A stretch of 10,116 nucleotides of DNA from Phoronis ovalis. Its lineage: Eukaryota; Phoronida; Phoronidae. Positions 8,301 through 10,116 of the stretch are shown piece by piece; positions within the stretch are counted from its first letter, which is position 1, and each line of letters starts with the position of its first letter. The DNA is taken from NCBI GenBank assembly GCA_028565635.1, contig JAOXYB010067656.1:1-10116 (forward strand). The letters run 5' to 3'. The position numbers and the translations under genes were made by a program. The notes beneath the pieces were generated by a model. It was not told the DNA's origin. It searched no databases and saw nothing but the letters and a program-made list of their open reading frames with translations.

Positions 8301-9462
8301 AAGTTGGGGAACCGAGAAAAGAGAACAATCATCCTTCCCCTTCACACGTAATGAACTATTCAACATGGTAATTGAGAATGTGGGAGATGGTTTTCAGGTA
8401 TGAATGAATAATTGTACTTCTGCTTATTACAACTTCACGATGTGTATATTAAGGTCACTGAGCTGTGCACATGTTTCAATATACGTTTTAGCAGTGAATT
8501 AAAATGAGAAGATTGACATCTAAAAGTATTCATTTTTTTAAAATAAATACTCCAAACTTGATAAATCATCGGATTATACAGCTTAAATTTAATTACTTTT
8601 GGGGAAAATGTACTTTTAAAAATTTTAATTTCAAGAAATACCAGTAAAACACCCTCTAAAGTTCAAGCTTTTAGAAATGGGTTTTATAGTGCATATCTGC
8701 TAAAACATGTCTATATTTTAAAACTTTTGCTCTGTCCAAAAGTTCTAAATTTGCTTGATGTATGGGTCCCATCAAAATTGTGAGTTTTAGAATGTTAAAT
8801 CCAGAACTGTTAAAAAAGGTAAAACATTAAAATTCGGAGTCACAGTTTTATAGATTTATATCTAAAGTTGAAAATGAAAATTACAGAAGAATGTCATAGT
8901 CAAACAACAGTACGGTGTCACAAAGATTCACGAATCCACGAACAGTGTGCATTTTTACAGAGATTTTTAACCAATTGCGTAATTGTAAATAGAATATAAT
9001 CAATTTCTTCAGTACATTAAAACCAGTTGACTTTATGTACACAAAAAATGAATTTCATTGCCAAAGATTTGGCGGCATAGGCTCGTTTACTTTAGAAATA
9101 TTTTTTTCTCTTAAGTAATAGGCGCCTTTTTAAATTCATCTTAAAAAGAAAACTAGAAACCCTTAACGGGATACATAAAATACCATGACAGAAAGTTAAT
9201 TTCTTGCTATAAAAAAATCATGAAGCAACACAAATCTGGGGGTAGACTGATAAGGACTACAGTGATGTTTAGGTCACGTGATGAGATAAAATAGTATTGC
9301 CGGTACGTACATTCGCTTACTGTATATCTCTCATTGCAGGTTTGGGTTAATGAACAACGCTATGTGCATTTTGTGCACAGATATGCAGATTTTGCAAACA
9401 TTGATCAGATCAAATTCCAAGGCGATCTTGTAGTTACTGAACTTCGCACACCAAGAGGTTAA
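1972..9462 (+). CDS. Secreted coiled-coil galectin, 4 coding exons, 271 aa
   Basis: Joining 1972-2328, 6606-6727, 8184-8397 and 9340-9462 gives one open frame of 271 codons plus TAA. In order it holds a signal peptide (about residues 1-22), a short linker, a coiled coil (about 46-119) and one galectin carbohydrate-recognition domain (about 131-268). The domain aligns without gaps to the eight contact positions of vertebrate galectin-1: His177, Asp179 (normally Asn), Arg181, Val192, Asn194, Trp201, Glu204 and Arg206. Galectins bind beta-galactosides and act in innate recognition and cell adhesion. All donors read CAG|GTA and all introns are GT-AG. The protein has no cysteine and four N-glycosylation sequons (Asn75, 99, 126, 198). 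Exons 2-4 are secure. The link to exon 1 rests on phase (0/0), orientation and the lack of another start for exon 2. An extra in-frame exon inside intron 1 cannot be excluded. Confidence 0.82.
2820..2970 (+). repeat. Dispersed repeat-like segment, copy 1 (partner about 4385)
   Basis: TTGATTGTTTCCTTTCCGTTTGACAGT-type sequence at 2902-2931 reappears with few changes at 4471-4499. Looser shared pieces lie on both sides (a GCATTGTT...TATATTGT stretch before, an ACAAATT and TTAATAAA stretch after). Boundaries are approximate. It is probably an old dispersed non-coding element; no terminal repeats or coding region were recognised. Confidence 0.45.
3623..3664 (+). repeat. 12-bp tandem array with GGATTA motifs
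   Basis: Three full copies of GGGATTACCCC(T/C) and half of a fourth, with period exactly 12 bp. GGATTA appears at 3624, 3636 and 3648; the last half-copy has GGATTC. Read on the other strand this is TAATCC, the core site of lysine-50 homeodomain proteins (Bicoid, Otx, Pitx, Goosecoid types). The array may be chance amplification; its place inside intron 1 would allow an enhancer role, which is inference. Confidence 0.8.
4014..4053. repeat. Nested inverted repeat
   Basis: GGGATCT (4014-4020) pairs with AGATCCC (4047-4053). Inside it, CTGCAT (4019-4024) pairs with ATGCAG (4029-4034) around the loop GGAC. The two stems share two bases, so they compete partly. No tRNA-like or known RNA structure is recognised. 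Confidence 0.4.
4385..4540 (+). repeat. Dispersed repeat-like segment, copy 2 (partner about 2820)
   Basis: Carries the second copy of the core at 4471-4499 (TTGATTGTTTT...CCGTTTGACAGTGGC), with weaker similarity on either side to the segment at 2820-2970. Boundaries are approximate. Confidence 0.45.
4803..4821 (+). promoter_or_regulatory. Adjacent E2F-like and YY1-like motifs
   Basis: TTTCCCGC (4803-4810) matches the E2F consensus TTTSSCGC. The overlapping GCGGCCATATTGG (4809-4821) resembles the YY1 core GCCATNTT. The block is GC-rich against an AT-rich surrounding. A short open frame of 24 codons begins at ATG 4880 but resembles nothing. Motif matches this short can occur by chance. Confidence 0.25.
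5321..5925 (+). repeat. 32-bp minisatellite, 19 copies
   Basis: Copies begin with ACTGAGTTAC every 32 bases from 5321 to 5897, with no register shift until a 1-bp loss in the last copy. Each copy has the near-invariant core ACCCTCAGGGCCTTATTCA followed by AATAT or TATAT. The core contains the odd palindrome CCCTCAGGG. From copy 5 to copy 11 the AAAT and ATAT endings strictly alternate, suggesting duplication of 64-bp dimers. Copy 12 (5673) is the most diverged internal unit. The period is not a multiple of three and no open frame spans the array. Confidence 0.95.
6606..6727 (+). CDS. Galectin exon 2: start of the lectin domain
   Basis: 122 nt encoding residues 120-159 and two bases of codon 160, flanked by TTTTCAG| and |GTATTT. 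After a short linker with a sequon at Asn126 comes the typical galectin N-terminal strand: Pro133-Tyr-Thr-Ala-Pro-Ile, then Gly140-Gly-Met-Leu-Asp-Gly and Val-Thr-Ile-Gly-Gly-Ile-Pro. This matches the family pattern P-Y-x-x-P-I-x-G-G-L-x-x-G-x-x-I-x-I-x-G. No plausible start codon precedes the domain within the exon, so it needs an upstream coding exon. Confidence 0.88.
6815..7206 (+). repeat. 11-bp GT-rich minisatellite, about 35 copies
   Basis: Tandem units of TTGTTGCTGTG, with TAG-containing variants (TGTAGTTGCTG), one 2-base deletion near 6930 and a few GCTG/GCAG changes toward the right end. It begins about 90 bases after the exon 2 donor. Because 11 is not divisible by 3, all three frames of a strand spell the same 11-residue peptide period. 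This produces long spurious open frames: Gln/Asn/Thr/His/Ser-rich on the minus strand, Cys/Val/Leu-rich on the plus strand. These are not counted as genes. In the pre-mRNA the array would read as repeated UGUU and UGCU. Confidence 0.95.
7383..7595 (+). repeat. 29-bp CpG-containing tandem repeat, 7 copies
   Basis: Copies start with TGTATTCTTACGCC at 7383, 7412, 7441, 7470, 7503, 7532 and 7567. The first three are identical. Copy 4 carries a 4-base insertion and copy 6 a 6-base insertion creating GGATCC. Each intact unit has three CpGs. In copies 5-7 the ACGTCC core is ACATCC, and copy 5 has ATGCC for ACGCC, changes expected from deamination of methylated CpG. Confidence 0.95.
8184..8397 (+). 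CDS. Galectin exon 3: sugar-binding core
   Basis: 214 nt completing Arg160 and encoding residues 161-231, ending in phase 0 at CAG|GTATGA. It carries the full ligand site: His177-Phe-Asp-Val-Arg181 (family HFNPR), Val192-Arg-Asn194, and Trp201-Gly-Thr-Glu204-Lys-Arg206. It continues with Phe211-Pro-Phe, equivalent to the family FPF turn, and the following strand. Spacing His to Asn (17), Asn to Trp (7), Trp to Glu (3) and Glu to Arg (2) is as in galectin-1. The usual Asn of HFNPR is Asp179 and the Pro is Val180. A sequon, Asn198-Gly-Ser, lies three residues before the stacking Trp201. Confidence 0.92.
8398..9339 (+). other. Intron 3 (942 bp)
   Basis: GT at 8398 to AG at 9339, with a pyrimidine-rich acceptor (ATATCTCTCATTGCAG) and a possible branch point CTTAC near 9316. 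The interior is AT-rich with no repeat array and no convincing coding signal. Confidence 0.85.
9340..9462 (+). CDS. Galectin exon 4: end of the lectin domain
   Basis: Encodes residues 232-271 and TAA at 9460-9462. Val232-Trp-Val-Asn235 followed by His241-Phe-x-His-Arg245 matches the family pattern V-x-V-N-G-x-H-x-x-x-F-x-H-R, with Glu236 in place of the usual Gly. Ile252-Asp-Gln-Ile255, then Gly259-Asp-Leu-Val and the last strand complete the beta-sandwich. A five-residue basic tail (RTPRG) follows. There is no second lectin domain downstream in the window. Confidence 0.9.
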   Translation, partial: VWVNEQRYVHFVHRYADFANIDQIKFQGDLVVTELRTPRG

Positions 9463-9598
9463 AACATAAATACCCCTGGATAGAACCCAGATATATACGA
9501 TGACACACTATTTTCTTTTTGTTCATTTTTTACTGTTTTTTGGCTAAATGTAGCCTTATACTTAGTTGTTCAAGTCAGGCACGCCTGCTTCTGTTCTG

Positions 9599-9713
9599 CT
9601 TTTGTTTATCAGTTCACTATAGTTTTCTATGGTCTGTCAGTAGCTCCTCCCCTTTTGTTTATCAGTTCACTATAGTTTTCTATGGTCTGTCAGTAGCTCC
9701 TCCCCTTTTGTTT
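9599..9713 (+). repeat. 53-bp tandem duplication, 2.2 copies
   Basis: Units start at 9599 and 9652 and match over the full 53 bases; a 9-base start of a third unit follows at 9705. Each unit has CTCCTCCCC followed by TTTTGTTTATCAG, a pyrimidine tract plus AG that resembles a splice acceptor. Identity between copies points to a recent event. It lies within the likely 3' UTR. Confidence 0.9.
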
Positions 9714-9875
9714 TCAGCTTGATTTAAATACGTTTTATTGCTGTGCAATTTTTGGTGTATATTTCTTTTGCTTATCCAATATGTTATTAATAGCATCTTT
9801 TTAATTGTGTGTACTTTTGTTTTTGTGTCATTCTATCAGGTATCTCCTGCGTTAATTTTTTTTTGCATAATTCTC

Positions 9876-9881
9876 ATTAAA
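9876..9881 (+). terminator. Candidate polyadenylation signal ATTAAA
   Basis: ATTAAA is the commonest variant of AATAAA. No AATAAA is present on the + strand between the stop codon and the window end. Use would give a 3' UTR of about 430 bases containing the 53-bp duplication. The downstream sequence is T-rich but not a strong GU element. Confidence 0.4.
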
Positions 9882-10039
9882 TACCTTTAACATATATTTA
9901 ATCTTTCTTCAACATTTTACTGGCAACAGACATAAAAGTGGCTTCCATTCGCTTAGAAACGATTTTCTAGATTGGGCCGCCATATGAGCTGCCATTCTGC
10001 CACGTTTATGCTGTACCAACATTTATAAAAACTAATTTG

Positions 10040-10116
10040 TTAAACACTAAAGCTGTATACTTTACTGTTGACATGTTTTGTGTCTCCTGTTTAAACACTA
10101 AAGCTGTATACTTTAC
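10040..10116 (+). repeat. Tandem repeat cut by the window edge, period 51
   Basis: The 26 bases starting TTAAACACTAAAGCTG occur at 10040-10065 and again, identical, at 10091-10116, the last base of the window. The 25 bases between belong to the rest of the unit. It is likely the left end of a longer minisatellite. Confidence 0.8.

Larger units (their letters stand above)
9463..10116 (+). other. 3' untranslated region and downstream flank
   Basis: T-rich sequence after the stop codon. It holds a 53-bp tandem duplication (9599-9713), an ATTAAA poly(A) signal candidate (9876-9881) and a short tandem repeat running into the window edge. No further coding exon was recognised. Confidence 0.65.

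Noticed and set aside
9519-9722. Open frame over the 53-bp duplication
   Set aside because: Hydrophobic residues come from T-rich 3' UTR and the duplicated unit; no start context.

Overview
The window is AT-rich eukaryotic (animal) DNA with long spliceosomal introns, several minisatellites and short dispersed repeats. It carries one recognisable gene, on the + strand: a four-coding-exon galectin whose exons (1972-2328, 6606-6727, 8184-8397, 9340-9462) join in frame to a 271-residue protein. Nothing looks prokaryotic or viral. The galectin is of invertebrate type, and the abundance of short tandem arrays and of AGGTCA-rich dispersed repeats suggests a marine invertebrate, perhaps a mollusc or another lophotrochozoan. 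The taxon is an inference and not shown by the sequence.

Layout. 1-1971 is upstream flank with no supported gene. It holds two pairs of diverged repeats (451/715 and about 831/1101; the second pair is packed with nuclear-receptor-like half-sites), a short duplication (1391-1448) and an acceptor-like site just before the start codon. Exon 1 encodes a signal peptide and a coiled coil. Intron 1 (2329-6605) holds a 12-bp TAATCC-type array (3623-3664), a related pair of segments near 2820 and 4390, and a 19-copy, 32-bp minisatellite (5321-5925). Exon 2 starts the galectin domain. Intron 2 (6728-8183) holds an 11-bp GT-rich array (6815-7206) and a seven-copy 29-bp array (7383-7595). Exon 3 encodes the whole sugar-binding core. 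Intron 3 (8398-9339) is featureless. Exon 4 ends the protein at 9462. The 3' flank has a 53-bp tandem duplication, an ATTAAA signal at 9876 and a 51-bp-period repeat cut by the window edge.

The main biological point is the architecture. Typical galectins lack a signal peptide and leave cells by an unconventional route. This gene model predicts a conventionally secreted, coiled-coil-oligomerised, cysteine-free galectin with four N-glycosylation sequons. Seven of the eight canonical sugar-contact residues are kept at exact spacing and one is changed from Asn to Asp. The exon 1 to exon 2 join spans 4.3 kb and is phase-compatible but not proven by transcript data.
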